The notes under the pieces: model-generated
Databases searched by the model: none
What the model was told of the DNA's origin: nothing
The model's input: only the letters and a program-made list of their open reading frames with translations
Shown: one piece after another, positions 24,220-33,676 of the stretch
How positions within the stretch are numbered: the stretch's first letter is position 1
How the letters are laid out: each line of letters starts with the position of its first letter
Program-made: the position numbers and the translations under genes
Assembly (NCBI GenBank): GCA_026705025.1
Contig: JAPPBN010000045.1
Coordinates: 62,001 to 126,000 of the forward strand
Direction of reading: 5' to 3'
DNA: 64,000 bases
Source: Bin125 sp026705025
Lineage (GTDB): Bacteria > Chloroflexota > Dehalococcoidia > Bin125

Positions 24220-26250
24220 GTGTCCGAGACCATCTTCTGGGTGATTCTCTTCCTGCCGCTGACCGCGTTCGTGTTGGCGGGGATTTCGGCGGTCAACCAG
24301 AATCTGCAGCGTCAGATTCCCGAGTGGGATCCCAGCTATCCGCGCTCGTGGAAGCCGATCGCCGATCTGTTCTGCGGTCCGCGACTGGCCTCGACGCCGT
24401 TGATCATCGCGCTGGCGGTTGCCTTCCTGCTTGCGGTAATCAACCTGATCGACTCGATCGGTCTGCGCGGTCTGCCGCTCAACATCGGGACGCACGAGTT
24501 GTTCACGGCCGGCGAGCTGGTTGTCAACGTCGGCGTGCGGATCGACGGGCTGACCTCGGTGATGCTGGTTGTCGTGACCGGCGTGTCGCTGTTGGTTCAG
24601 GTGTACTCGACCGGATACATGGACGGCGACCACGGCTACCGCCGCTACTTCGCCTTCATGGCGCTGTTCACGACCTCGATGCTGGGACTGGTCCTGGCCG
24701 ACAACCTGCTGATGCTGTTTGCCTTCTGGGAGCTGGTCGGGCTGACGTCGTATCTGCTGATTGGATTCTGGTTCCACCGGCCGGCTGCCGCGGCTGCGGC
24801 GAAGAAGGCGTTCCTGGTCACCCGACTTGGCGACCTCGGCATGCTCGCCGCGATGATCCTGATCTTCAGCAAGACCGGCACGCTCGATATCTCAGCAATC
24901 AACGAGCTCGCTGACAGCGGGGCTGAAGCCGGGATGTTCGCATTCAATGGCCTGCTGATCGGCCAGACGGCGATGACGCTGTTCGGTCTCGGGCTGATCG
25001 CCGGCGCGGTCGGCAAGTCGGCGCAGTTCCCGCTGCACATCTGGCTGCCCGACGCGATGGAGGGCCCGACGCCGGTCTCGGCGCTGGTCCATTCAGCAAC
25101 CATGGTTGCAGCAGGCGTCTACCTGCTGGCTCGCTTCTTCCCGGTCATTCACGCTTCCTCGACGGCATCGGACCTGATTGCCTGGATCGGAGCCGGCACC
25201 GCTCTGGGCGCGGCGATCCTGGCGATGGTGCAGGTCGATATCAAACGGGTGCTCGCTTACTCGACGATCTCCCAGCTGGCCTACATGATGTTCGCGATCG
25301 GCGTCGGCGGGTATGCCGCCGCGGTCTTCCACTTGATGACCCACGCCTTCTTCAAGGCGATGTTGTTCCTCGGTTCCGGCTCGGTCAACCACTCGACCAA
25401 CACATTCGACATGCGGAAGATGGGCGGTTTGCGGACGCTCATGCCGATCACGTTTGCGACCTTCGCGATTGGCACACTTGCCCTGGCAGGCATTTTCCCG
25501 CTTTCGGGATTCTGGTCGAAGGATGAGATTCTGGTTGAGGCGTGGTTGCATAACAAGGGCGTGTTCGTGCTCGGTTTCATCGCTGCCGGGTTGACTGCTG
25601 CCTACATGGTGCGCGCGGTCTACATGACGTTTTTCGGGGAGTACAAGGGTGGCGAGCAGGTGGCTCCGGGCGAGCACGGCAACGAGGATCCGTCGCACCC
25701 GCACGAGTCTCCTCGCAGCATGACAACCCCGTTGATAATCCTCGCCGTCTTCGCGGTGGTCAGCGGATTCGTAACCCTCGGGTCAGAGATCCAGACCTGG
25801 GTCTACGGTGCGCTGCCCCATCCTGCGCACCACACAGAGAAACTCCCATTCCTCCACTGGCACTGGGGTGTCGCGATCAGTTCGACCGCTTTCGCACTGA
25901 TCGCTGCCGGCATCGCATACCGATTCATGCGCGATCGTGAGCGCGTGCGCAGTTGGGGCGTGGGCGGCATCTGGCCAATTCCCGAGGCCCAGAGATTCGC
26001 GACCGAACTGTTCTACCTCGACGCGCTGGCGGAGAACCTGCTCACCCGGCGAGTCTTCTACGGCTGGATTGCCCGATCCTCGGCCTGGTTCGACGCCACG
26101 ATTGTGGACGGCGTCGTCAACCGCGCCTGGCGCGAGGGCCTGACCATTTCCAGCGGCGCCCGGTTCGTGCAGAACGGCTGGGTGCAGGCGGGCACACTCT
26201 CGATTGGACTCGGCGGCATGATCATCTGGATCGCCGTCGTGCTGTTCTAG
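24220..26250 (+). CDS. nuoL: NADH-quinone oxidoreductase subunit L
   Basis: A 676-residue antiporter-like proton-pumping subunit. The quinone-oxidoreductase motif LMLFAFWELVGLTSYLLIGF holds the conserved Glu, SAQFPLHIWLPDAMEGPTPV the key Lys/His region, and the C-terminal lateral helix region is present. GTG 24220. A soluble His/Glu-rich insertion lies at about residues 485-505. Nine bases separate it from nuoM. Confidence 0.96.
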   Translation: MSETIFWVILFLPLTAFVLAGISAVNQNLQRQIPEWDPSYPRSWKPIADLFCGPRLASTPLIIALAVAFLLAVINLIDSIGLRGLPLNIGTHELFTAGELVVNVGVRIDGLTSVMLVVVTGVSLLVQVYSTGYMDGDHGYRRYFAFMALFTTSMLGLVLADNLLMLFAFWELVGLTSYLLIGFWFHRPAAAAAAKKAFLVTRLGDLGMLAAMILIFSKTGTLDISAINELADSGAEAGMFAFNGLLIGQTAMTLFGLGLIAGAVGKSAQFPLHIWLPDAMEGPTPVSALVHSATMVAAGVYLLARFFPVIHASSTASDLIAWIGAGTALGAAILAMVQVDIKRVLAYSTISQLAYMMFAIGVGGYAAAVFHLMTHAFFKAMLFLGSGSVNHSTNTFDMRKMGGLRTLMPITFATFAIGTLALAGIFPLSGFWSKDEILVEAWLHNKGVFVLGFIAAGLTAAYMVRAVYMTFFGEYKGGEQVAPGEHGNEDPSHPHESPRSMTTPLIILAVFAVVSGFVTLGSEIQTWVYGALPHPAHHTEKLPFLHWHWGVAISSTAFALIAAGIAYRFMRDRERVRSWGVGGIWPIPEAQRFATELFYLDALAENLLTRRVFYGWIARSSAWFDATIVDGVVNRAWREGLTISSGARFVQNGWVQAGTLSIGLGGMIIWIAVVLF

Positions 26251-26259
26251 GAGCGATAG

Positions 26260-27813
26260 ATGGATCCGGGCTTCCCCGTACTGTCGCTGCTGATCTTCCT
26301 GCCGCTGGCGGGTGTCTTGCTGATCGCGCTGCTGCCCGGTCGCCACACGCGCACCGAATGGCTGGTCCAGAACGCTCCCGGTAACCAGGTCGACTACCCC
26401 AAGTGGATCGCGCTGGGCATTGCCCTGGCCACATTGATCATCGCCCTGGTGATGTTCATCCTCTTCGACCGCTCGGTCTCCGGCTTCCAGTTTGTCGACG
26501 AGTTCGACTGGATCTCCGCCGAAGCAGTCGGCTTCAACGTCACCTACGCCTTCGGCGTCGACGGACTGTCGATGCCCCTGGTCTTCCTGACCGCGTTCCT
26601 GACCGTCGTCGGCGTGCTCGTCTCGTGGCGCATCGATCTGCGGACGAAGGAGTACTTCGCCTGGCTGCTCGTGCTCGAGACCTCTGTGCTCGGTGTCTTC
26701 ACCTCGCTCGACCTGATCTTCTTCTTCCTCTTCTGGGAGCTCGAGCTGGTCCCGATGTTCCTGCTCATTTCCATCTGGGGCAGCGGCAACCGCAACTACT
26801 CGGCGCTCAAATTCGTGCTCTACACGGTCTTCGGCTCGGCCTTCATGCTGGCCGGATTCCTGGCCATGGGCGTCGCCGCCGACACCTTCGACATCCGCGA
26901 AATCCGCCAGGACGCGCTCGCCGCCGCCTTCCTGCCGGCCCCGGTCATCTTCTCATTCATCCTGATCGCCTTCGCGATCAAGCTGCCCGTCGTGCCGCTG
27001 CATACCTGGCTGCCCGACGCGCACACCGACGCACCGACCGCCGTTTCCGTAATCCTCGCCGGCGTGCTGCTCAAGATGGGCGGCTACGGCATCCTGCGGC
27101 TGCTCTTCACCCTGATGCCGGATGTCGGCGCCGACGCCGACCTGGCGCTCGCGATTATCGGGACCGTGTCAATCGTCTACGGCGCGATCGTGACGATCAG
27201 ACAGACCGACTTGAAGAGACTGATCGCGTATTCCTCCGTGTCCCATATGGGCTTCGTCCTGTTGGGTGTGTCCGCGCTCGGGGTGACCGGGATGGCCGGC
27301 GCGGCGATGCAACTCGTCACCCACGGCCTGATCACCGGCATGCTCTTCGTCATGGTCGGACTCGTCTACGACCGCACCCATACCCGTCAGATCGCCGATA
27401 TGCGCGGCCTGGCGCACTACATCCCGCTGCTGGGGATCGGCATGGTCTTCGCCGGACTGGCCGGACTCGGATTGCCGGCGCTGGCCGGCTTCGTGGCGGA
27501 GATCACGATCTTCCTCGGCGCGTTCGAATCGCAAACGGCCGCCGTTTCGGTGTCCCTGCTCGGCGTCCTGCTCGCCGCGGCCTACATCCTCTGGGCGCTG
27601 CAACGAACGTTCTTCGGTCCCAAGGACGAGAAGTGGTCCAACCTGCCCGACGCGGACCACTGGAGCGAGTTCACGATCATCGGCGCGCTGATGGCCCTGA
27701 TCGTGCTGCTCGGCGTCTACCCGTCAATCGTCATGGACCTGTTGGAGATGGGCGTTGAGCCGATCGTCGAGAACATCGAGACCTTCGTCTCAAGTGGGGC
27801 GGGAGGCGGCTGA
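26260..27813 (+). CDS. nuoM: NADH-quinone oxidoreductase subunit M
   Basis: A 517-residue antiporter-like subunit. FFFLFWELELVPMFLLISIW has the conserved glutamate, and KLPVVPLHTWLPDAHTDAPT the proton-path residues; YSSVSHMGFVLLG is also typical. The stop overlaps nuoN (TGATG). Confidence 0.96.
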   Translation: MDPGFPVLSLLIFLPLAGVLLIALLPGRHTRTEWLVQNAPGNQVDYPKWIALGIALATLIIALVMFILFDRSVSGFQFVDEFDWISAEAVGFNVTYAFGVDGLSMPLVFLTAFLTVVGVLVSWRIDLRTKEYFAWLLVLETSVLGVFTSLDLIFFFLFWELELVPMFLLISIWGSGNRNYSALKFVLYTVFGSAFMLAGFLAMGVAADTFDIREIRQDALAAAFLPAPVIFSFILIAFAIKLPVVPLHTWLPDAHTDAPTAVSVILAGVLLKMGGYGILRLLFTLMPDVGADADLALAIIGTVSIVYGAIVTIRQTDLKRLIAYSSVSHMGFVLLGVSALGVTGMAGAAMQLVTHGLITGMLFVMVGLVYDRTHTRQIADMRGLAHYIPLLGIGMVFAGLAGLGLPALAGFVAEITIFLGAFESQTAAVSVSLLGVLLAAAYILWALQRTFFGPKDEKWSNLPDADHWSEFTIIGALMALIVLLGVYPSIVMDLLEMGVEPIVENIETFVSSGAGGG

Positions 27814-29282
27814 TGCTCAGCGATGTCAACCTGCTCGGACCAGAGCTCGTCCTCCTCGTCGTCGGCGGCTTCCTCCTGATCGCCGACCTGTTCGTCAAAG
27901 ACCGCCGCCTGCTGATGGGCACGACCCTGGCGGCGCTGCTTGGCTCGATCCTCTACTCTGCCGTGCTGCTGACCGAAGGCCACGTTGGATCGCAGGGATT
28001 CGGCGGAGTCCTGGTCGTCGACAAGTTCGCGATCTTCTTCCAGATCCTGCTCGCAGGTGCTGCGATGGCCGCCGTGCTGGTTTCGACCGAGACCATGCAG
28101 CGCACGCCGTCGCGTCGTGGCGAATACCTGGCCTTGATCCTCTTCTCCACCGCCGGGCTGCAGCTGCTCGCGGGCTCCCGCGACCTGATCATGATCTTCA
28201 TCGCGCTGGAGCTCACCTCAATCTCGCAATACATCCTGGTCGGTTTCTACAAGGACCGCTGGGGCTCCGAGGGCGGACTCAAGTACCTGCTCACCGGCGC
28301 CGTCGCATCGGCCGTGCTGCTCTACGGCATGGCGATCCTGCTTGGTCTGACGGGTTCCACCAACCTCTCTGAGATCGCCAACTACATCGCCTGGCAGGGC
28401 GACGGCAATCTGGATGCGCTGATCCTGGCCGCCGTCTTCCTAATCGCCGGATTCGGCTTCAAGGCAGCGGTCGCCCCCTTCCAGATGTGGGCGCCCGACG
28501 CCTACACCGGCGCACCGACGCCAATCGCCGCCTACCTCTCCGTCGCCTCCAAGGCAGCCGCATTCGCCATCCTGATCCGCGTCTTCTTCGAGGCGCTGGG
28601 CGACGACCTGCTGGCCGAGCACTGGAAGACAATCTTCGCCGTCCTCGCCACGATTTCGATGTTCGTCGGCAACTTCTTTGCGCTCCGTCAGAACAACATC
28701 AAACGCATGCTGGCCTACTCGTCGGTCGCGCAGGCCGGCACGCTGATGATCGGCCTGGCGGCAATCTCGGCCGATCGCGGTGAGTTACTGGGCGCGAGCG
28801 GCATCCTCTTCTACCTCGCCGGCTACACCGTGACCAACCTGGCTGCGTTCACGGTGATCATCCTGATCGCCAACCAGAACGGCGGCAGCTACGACATCCG
28901 AAAGTACGCCGGGTTGGGCAAGAAGTCGCCCTGGCTGTCGATCGTGCTCGCATTCGCCCTGATCTCGCTGATCGGCCTGCCGCCCACGGCGGTGTTCTTC
29001 GGAAAGATCTATCTGTTCGAGACGGCGGTGCAGAGCGGCCTCGCCTGGTTGGCCGTGATCGGCACCGTCAACACCCTGATCTCGGCCGCCTACTACCTGC
29101 GGCCGGTCAAGGCGATGTTCATCGACTCGGCTGAAGAAGAGGACGATGCGCCGATGCCGCGTCCGTCCAACAGCGTCCTGGCGACGATGGGTCTGGTCAC
29201 CGCCGGTGTTCTCGTAATCGGTCTGCACCCTGGTTTGTTGATCAACGCCGCAGAGGCCGCTGTCGCCGCCATATTCTCGTGA
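27813..29282 (+). CDS. nuoN: NADH-quinone oxidoreductase subunit N
   Basis: A 489-residue antiporter-like subunit. Signatures: IALELTSISQYILVGFYKDR, FKAAVAPFQMWAPDAYTGAP and LAYSSVAQAGTLMIGLAA. Last nuo gene; ybeY starts two bases after its stop, so read-through into ybeY is likely. Confidence 0.96.
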   Translation: MLSDVNLLGPELVLLVVGGFLLIADLFVKDRRLLMGTTLAALLGSILYSAVLLTEGHVGSQGFGGVLVVDKFAIFFQILLAGAAMAAVLVSTETMQRTPSRRGEYLALILFSTAGLQLLAGSRDLIMIFIALELTSISQYILVGFYKDRWGSEGGLKYLLTGAVASAVLLYGMAILLGLTGSTNLSEIANYIAWQGDGNLDALILAAVFLIAGFGFKAAVAPFQMWAPDAYTGAPTPIAAYLSVASKAAAFAILIRVFFEALGDDLLAEHWKTIFAVLATISMFVGNFFALRQNNIKRMLAYSSVAQAGTLMIGLAAISADRGELLGASGILFYLAGYTVTNLAAFTVIILIANQNGGSYDIRKYAGLGKKSPWLSIVLAFALISLIGLPPTAVFFGKIYLFETAVQSGLAWLAVIGTVNTLISAAYYLRPVKAMFIDSAEEEDDAPMPRPSNSVLATMGLVTAGVLVIGLHPGLLINAAEAAVAAIFS

Positions 29283-29283
29283 T

Positions 29284-29760
29284 GTGACGGCTTCGCAACA
29301 CCAGGTCGACATCCTGGTCGATTCCGCTTTTGTCCACCGCGTGGATGTGGATGCTCTTGAGCGCTGCGTGCGAGCAACGTTGGGCTCGCGCAGACTGCGC
29401 ATAGCCCGTGTCGTCTCCGTTCGGGTGACGGATTCCCGAACGGTCCGGCGCCTCAACCGACGGTTTCGCGGAGAGGACTCGGCCACCGATGTGCTCTCGT
29501 TCAACACAGACTTCGACGGCCTGCGCCGACCGGATGGCGCGGCTGAGCTGGGCGAGATCGTGATCGCTCTGCCGGTCGCCGCACGCGGCGCGCGCGAGCG
29601 CGGGCGAACGCTCGCAGAAGAACTCGCCCTGCTTGTGGTGCACGGCACGCTGCATCTGTTGGGCTTCGACCACGAGCAACCGGACGAAGACGCGCGGATG
29701 AAGCAGATGGAACTCGTCGCGCTGGGTCGCGCTGGACTGGCAAGCGCTGCTCGGACTTGA
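29284..29760 (+). CDS. ybeY: endoribonuclease YbeY
   Basis: A 158-residue metalloprotein for rRNA maturation and ribosome quality control. The zinc motif H-x3-H-x5-H is present in HGTLHLLGFDHEQPDE. FRGEDSATDVLSFNTDFDG is the conserved N-terminal region. GTG 29284 follows nuoN directly. Confidence 0.93.
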   Translation: MTASQHQVDILVDSAFVHRVDVDALERCVRATLGSRRLRIARVVSVRVTDSRTVRRLNRRFRGEDSATDVLSFNTDFDGLRRPDGAAELGEIVIALPVAARGARERGRTLAEELALLVVHGTLHLLGFDHEQPDEDARMKQMELVALGRAGLASAART

Positions 29761-29764
29761 CGGT

Positions 29765-29784
29765 AGTAGATACTATGTTCTACT
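29765..29784. promoter_or_regulatory. inverted repeat before dnaX
   Basis: AGTAGA-N8-TCTACT, with TACTAT (29771-29776) as a possible -10 inside the spacer. It lies about 40 bases before the dnaX GTG and just after ybeY. No convincing -35 at 17 bases. Confidence 0.35.
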
Positions 29785-29821
29785 CTCAAGTCATCGCAAG
29801 CAGGAACTCCGGAGGCGTGTC

Positions 29822-31513
29822 GTGAGCGGCACCGTCTTGTATCGCAAGTGGCGCCCGGCCGACTTCGATCAGGTCGTCGGCCAGGAGACCGTGGTCCGCA
29901 CGCTCAGAAACGCGGTCGCCCAAGACCGGATTGCGCACGCCTATCTGTTCTGCGGGCCTCGCGGAACGGGCAAAACGACGACCGCCCGGATTCTGGCGCG
30001 AGCGATCAACGGCCGCACGGCCTCGACCACCGCAACGGCGCTTGGCGAAGTGGACGATCTGGGCTTCGACCTGGTCGAGATTGACGCCGCTTCGAATCGC
30101 GGCATCGATGACATCCGCGAGCTGCGCGAACGGGCCAACTACCGGCCCGGATCGGCCCGGTTCAAGGTCTACCTGATCGATGAAGTGCATCAGCTCACAG
30201 GCGCAGCCGCCGACGCGCTGCTCAAGACGCTTGAGGAACCGCCGCCGCATGTCGTCTTCATCCTCGCCACGACCGATCCGGAGGCGCTCAAGCCGACGAT
30301 TCTCAGCCGCTGCCAGCGCTTCGACTTCCGTCGCGTCAGCGTCGACGACATGGTCGCGCGACTGAACGCGATTGCCGAGGCAGAGGGGATCGATATCCCT
30401 GACGAAGCCCTGCGCCTGATTTCACGGGAGGCGACCGGCTCGTTGCGCGACGGCGTCAACCTGCTCGACCAGGTCTGGGTCATGTGCGGCTCAACGGTCT
30501 CGCTGGAGGCGGCGCAGGAGGCGCTGGGATTGAGCCCTGACGCAAGAGCGATGGAGCTCGCCTCGGCCGCCCTGCGCGGCAAGCTGGCCGAGGGTCTGGC
30601 GGTGCTTTCGGCGGTCCAGGAAGACGCCATCGACTTCGGCCGCTTCAAGCGCCAGGTCGTGATCCACCTGCGCCATGCCCTGCTCCAGCTGACCGGAGCA
30701 ACCGGGACGTTGTCGCTTTCCGCGCCCGAACTGGAGCGCCTGGAGGAGGTCTGTCAGGGCGTCGAGGCTGAAGCGGCGGTGACGGCGCTCAAGGCCTTCT
30801 CGGAGGCCGACGTTCGCCGCGATCCGTATCAGCCGTTGCCGCTGGAACTGGCCCTGGCATCGATCGTCTACGGACCACCACCAGCTCCGGCGTCAGCGAG
30901 CCCCGCACCCCAACAGCGCCCGCAACAGCGTCCCCAGCGCCAACAACGACCGGACAGCCAACGGCGCCAGGGTCAGCGTCGGGAGCAACAGGCCACTCGG
31001 AGCTTGCCGCGAGTGCAAAGCCAGCCGCAGCAAGAAGTTGCGGAACAGCGTCCGGCCTCTCAGCAATCGACCGCGCCCCGCCGTGAGCAGCGCGCCACGC
31101 CATCTCGGTCAGGCGAGGCGTCAGCCTCCGACGATCTGTTGGAGCAGATCCGCATCGCGTTGCGCCGTCGCAACCAGGGACTGATCGCGACGATGCTGAA
31201 CGGATCCTGCCAGATCACCGAACAGTCGGAAGACTCGCTGACGCTCGGGTTCCTGCCCAACTTCCAGCAGGTTCATATGCAGAAGGTGATGGATGCGTCC
31301 GATGCGGTCTCTGAGGCGGCGTCCGAGGTTCTCAAGCGCCGTGTCGCCATCCGCTGCGCCCCGGCGGGCGATTCCTCTCCGGCTGCTGGAGCCGCGCCGA
31401 AGACATCCCAGCCGAGCCCACCGGAGGCGAAACCGGCGGCTCAACCCGAACGCAGCCGTCTCGCTGACGAAGCCAGGTCACGCTTCGGTGCCCGGCCGTT
31501 CCACTCCAACTAA
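29822..31513 (+). CDS. dnaX: DNA polymerase III gamma/tau subunit, zinc module missing
   Basis: Clamp-loader ATPase of the replicase, 563 residues. Walker A is GPRGTGKTTTARILARA, followed by EIDAASNRGIDDIREL, the Walker B KVYLIDEVHQL and sensor 1 FILATTDPEALKPTILSRCQ. Between Walker A and EIDAAS, where DnaX normally has a four-cysteine zinc module, residues 62-82 contain no cysteine and are about a dozen residues shorter. After domain III (about residue 355) comes a Gln/Arg/Pro-rich linker of about 80 residues, then a tau-type C-terminal domain. GTG 29822 with GGAGG upstream. Confidence 0.94.
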   Translation: MSGTVLYRKWRPADFDQVVGQETVVRTLRNAVAQDRIAHAYLFCGPRGTGKTTTARILARAINGRTASTTATALGEVDDLGFDLVEIDAASNRGIDDIRELRERANYRPGSARFKVYLIDEVHQLTGAAADALLKTLEEPPPHVVFILATTDPEALKPTILSRCQRFDFRRVSVDDMVARLNAIAEAEGIDIPDEALRLISREATGSLRDGVNLLDQVWVMCGSTVSLEAAQEALGLSPDARAMELASAALRGKLAEGLAVLSAVQEDAIDFGRFKRQVVIHLRHALLQLTGATGTLSLSAPELERLEEVCQGVEAEAAVTALKAFSEADVRRDPYQPLPLELALASIVYGPPPAPASASPAPQQRPQQRPQRQQRPDSQRRQGQRREQQATRSLPRVQSQPQQEVAEQRPASQQSTAPRREQRATPSRSGEASASDDLLEQIRIALRRRNQGLIATMLNGSCQITEQSEDSLTLGFLPNFQQVHMQKVMDASDAVSEAASEVLKRRVAIRCAPAGDSSPAAGAAPKTSQPSPPEAKPAAQPERSRLADEARSRFGARPFHSN

Positions 31514-31821
31514 GCCAGTCGAATGCGTCCATCCATCCCCGAACGTCGACAATCCGTTTCCGTCCCCAATCGTCCAACATCCGTCCAATATCGAACAAGA
31601 TCGGCCAACATCGGACAACAACTCTTGGCAGAAAGCTGAAGAAACCAGAACCAAACAGTGCAAAATTGAACCCCCTGATCGCGCGATCACCCAGCAATTT
31701 GCTGGATATCGGGGCATTTCAGTCCCTCAGAGAAAATCCCGGCGCTGACTCGCGCGCGGCCGAAGTCTCGAGAGTCGAGCGCCTAAACTGGAAATGAACG
31801 GATCCGGCGAAAGGGCTGACG
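31514..31821. other. intergenic region dnaX-ybaB
   Basis: About 308 bases with lower GC than the surroundings. 31555-31620 has degenerate short repeats of the form TCCAACATCCG. Two adjacent palindromes follow: TGATCGCGCGATCA (31676-31689) and CCAGCAATTTGCTGG (31691-31705), which look like operator or promoter sites of the ybaB-recR-recO run. No tRNA, SRP RNA core or good ORF was seen. Confidence 0.5.
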
Positions 31822-32208
31822 ATGGCGAAGCGGAAGGGCGGAATGTTCCGGCCGGCGCGTTCCAACAAGGCGCGCGGACAGGGTGTCGCCGGGGCTGGAG
31901 GTTTCTCCCCGGATATGTTGCGCCGGGCGCAGGAACTGCAGACCCAGCTGGCCGAAGCCCAGGACGAGCTCAAGGAAGCGACCGTCGAAGCCTCGGTCGG
32001 CGGCGGCGTCGTCTCCGTGAGGTTGGGCGGCGATCACAAGCTGCGCGAGGTCACCATCGACCCCGATGTCGTCGACCCGGACGACACGGAAATGCTGCAG
32101 GATCTGATCCTGGCGGCAGTGAACGAGGCGCAGGACCGCTTAGAAGAGATGCAGCAGGAGCGGATGTCGGGTCTGACGGACGGGTTGTCGCTGCCGGGCC
32201 TGCAGTAG
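31822..32208 (+). CDS. ybaB: YbaB/EbfC nucleoid-associated protein
   Basis: A 128-residue protein. Helical arm (RRAQELQTQLAEAQDELKEA), then ATVEASVGGGVVSVRLGGDH and the C-terminal helix DLILAAVNEAQDRLEEM, the YbaB pattern. The N-terminal 28 residues are basic and Gly-rich, more than in E. coli. It precedes recR as in many bacteria. Confidence 0.9.
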   Translation: MAKRKGGMFRPARSNKARGQGVAGAGGFSPDMLRRAQELQTQLAEAQDELKEATVEASVGGGVVSVRLGGDHKLREVTIDPDVVDPDDTEMLQDLILAAVNEAQDRLEEMQQERMSGLTDGLSLPGLQ

Positions 32209-32219
32209 GAGCGGTTGGC

Positions 32220-32849
32220 ATGCAGCGCTCGCCCGCGACCGCGCCAACGATTGCCCGCCTGATCGAGGCGTTCCATCGCCTGCCCGGCATTGGTCCAAAG
32301 AGCGCCCAGCGTCTCGCCTATCACGTCCTGCGCGCGCCGCGCGCCGAAGCGGAGGCGTTGGCCGAGGCTCTGCTGGAAGTCAAAGACTCCACCCGGCTCT
32401 GCAGCATCTGCCAGAACATCACGGACGCCGATCCGTGCGCGCTCTGCCTCGATCCGCAGCGCTCCGACTCGAGCATCTGCGTCGTCGAGGAGCCACTGGA
32501 CGTAGCGGCGATCGAGCGGGCCGGTGTATACCGCGGCCGTTACCACGTGCTGCACGGCGCGATTTCCCCGATGGACGGGGTTGGCCCCGAAGACCTCAAG
32601 ATCCGCGAGTTGTTGTCTCGGCTTGGAGATGCCTCTGTCGAAGAGGTGATTCTGGCGATGAATCCGAATCTTGAAGGCGAAGCGACCGCCGGCTATCTCT
32701 CGCGAGTGATTGGCGCGATGGGTGTGCGGGTCACCAGGATCGCTCATGGTTTGCCGGTCGGTGCAGATGTCGAGTACGCGGACGAGCGAACGCTGCGAGC
32801 GGCGATGACGCACCGCGTTGAGGTCGATCGCCGGGACGGCAGCGGCTGA
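32220..32849 (+). CDS. recR: recombination protein RecR
   Basis: A 209-residue protein acting with RecO in RecA loading during gap repair. It has the N-terminal helix-hairpin-helix FHRLPGIGPKSAQRLAYH, a zinc finger CSICQNITDADPCALC, and a TOPRIM domain with ICVVEEPLDVAAIE and YHVLHGAISPMDGVGPEDL. ATG 32220 follows AGGAGCGGTTGGC. It overlaps recO (TGATG). Confidence 0.95.
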   Translation: MQRSPATAPTIARLIEAFHRLPGIGPKSAQRLAYHVLRAPRAEAEALAEALLEVKDSTRLCSICQNITDADPCALCLDPQRSDSSICVVEEPLDVAAIERAGVYRGRYHVLHGAISPMDGVGPEDLKIRELLSRLGDASVEEVILAMNPNLEGEATAGYLSRVIGAMGVRVTRIAHGLPVGADVEYADERTLRAAMTHRVEVDRRDGSG

Positions 32850-33676
32850 TGCCGCGCGTTCGGCCGATTCGCACCGAGGCCATCGTGTTGCGCCAGCGTC
32901 CGCTGGGCGACGCCGACCGGATCTGCGTGCTGTTCTCTCCGACGCGGGGCAGAGTCGAGGCCGTGGCCAAGGGCGTGCGTAAGCCGCTGAGCAAGATGTC
33001 GGGTCATGTGGAGCCGCTCAGCCGGGGTCAGTTCGGGCTGGCGCAGGGCCGCTCGCTGTACGTGATCACCGATGCCCAGACCCTGGACACGTGGTCTCCG
33101 CTGCACGATGACGTGCAACGGATGACGGAGGCGCTGGCGATGGCCGAACTGGTCGATCGCTCGACGGACGCAGACGCGTACTCGGGTCAGCTCTACCAGT
33201 TGCTGCGACAGTCTCTGGAAGCGCTCGCCCTGACCTCATCCCCGGAGGCGGTCCGCCGCTGGTTCACCTTGCGATTTCTCGATCAGCAGGGATACCGGCC
33301 CGAACTCGACGCCTGCGTACGATGCCGAGCAGAGGTCGGACCCGAAGGCAACGGCTACGCCCCGGCCGACGGTGGCGTCATCTGCCCGAGCTGTCACGGA
33401 GCGGGACACGGACAACGTCTGTCCTCACCGGTCTTTCGATTGTTACGCTATATGAGACGGTCGTCGGCTGAGTCGACGGCGCAGGTGCGGGTCGACGCGG
33501 CAGCGTCGACAGAGCTTGAGCGGCACCTGAGACTGTCATTGGAACAAGCGCTGGACGGCCGGCTGCGCTCAAGCAGCTTCGCCGAGGATCTGGCGCGAGC
33601 AGAGACGATTGGCCGCAGCGCGGTGAAGTCCGCTGCTGACAGCGAGCGAGAGGAGCAGCATCGTGCCGCTATATGA
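32849..33676 (+). CDS. recO: DNA repair protein RecO
   Basis: A 275-residue protein with the N-terminal OB-fold (EAIVLRQRPLGDADRICVLF and GRVEAVAKGVRKPLSKM) and a C-terminal helical domain containing a CVRC...CPSC zinc site. It binds SSB-coated DNA and delivers RecA with RecR. It overlaps recR at its start and the FmdB gene at its end. Confidence 0.92.
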   Translation: MPRVRPIRTEAIVLRQRPLGDADRICVLFSPTRGRVEAVAKGVRKPLSKMSGHVEPLSRGQFGLAQGRSLYVITDAQTLDTWSPLHDDVQRMTEALAMAELVDRSTDADAYSGQLYQLLRQSLEALALTSSPEAVRRWFTLRFLDQQGYRPELDACVRCRAEVGPEGNGYAPADGGVICPSCHGAGHGQRLSSPVFRLLRYMRRSSAESTAQVRVDAAASTELERHLRLSLEQALDGRLRSSSFAEDLARAETIGRSAVKSAADSEREEQHRAAI

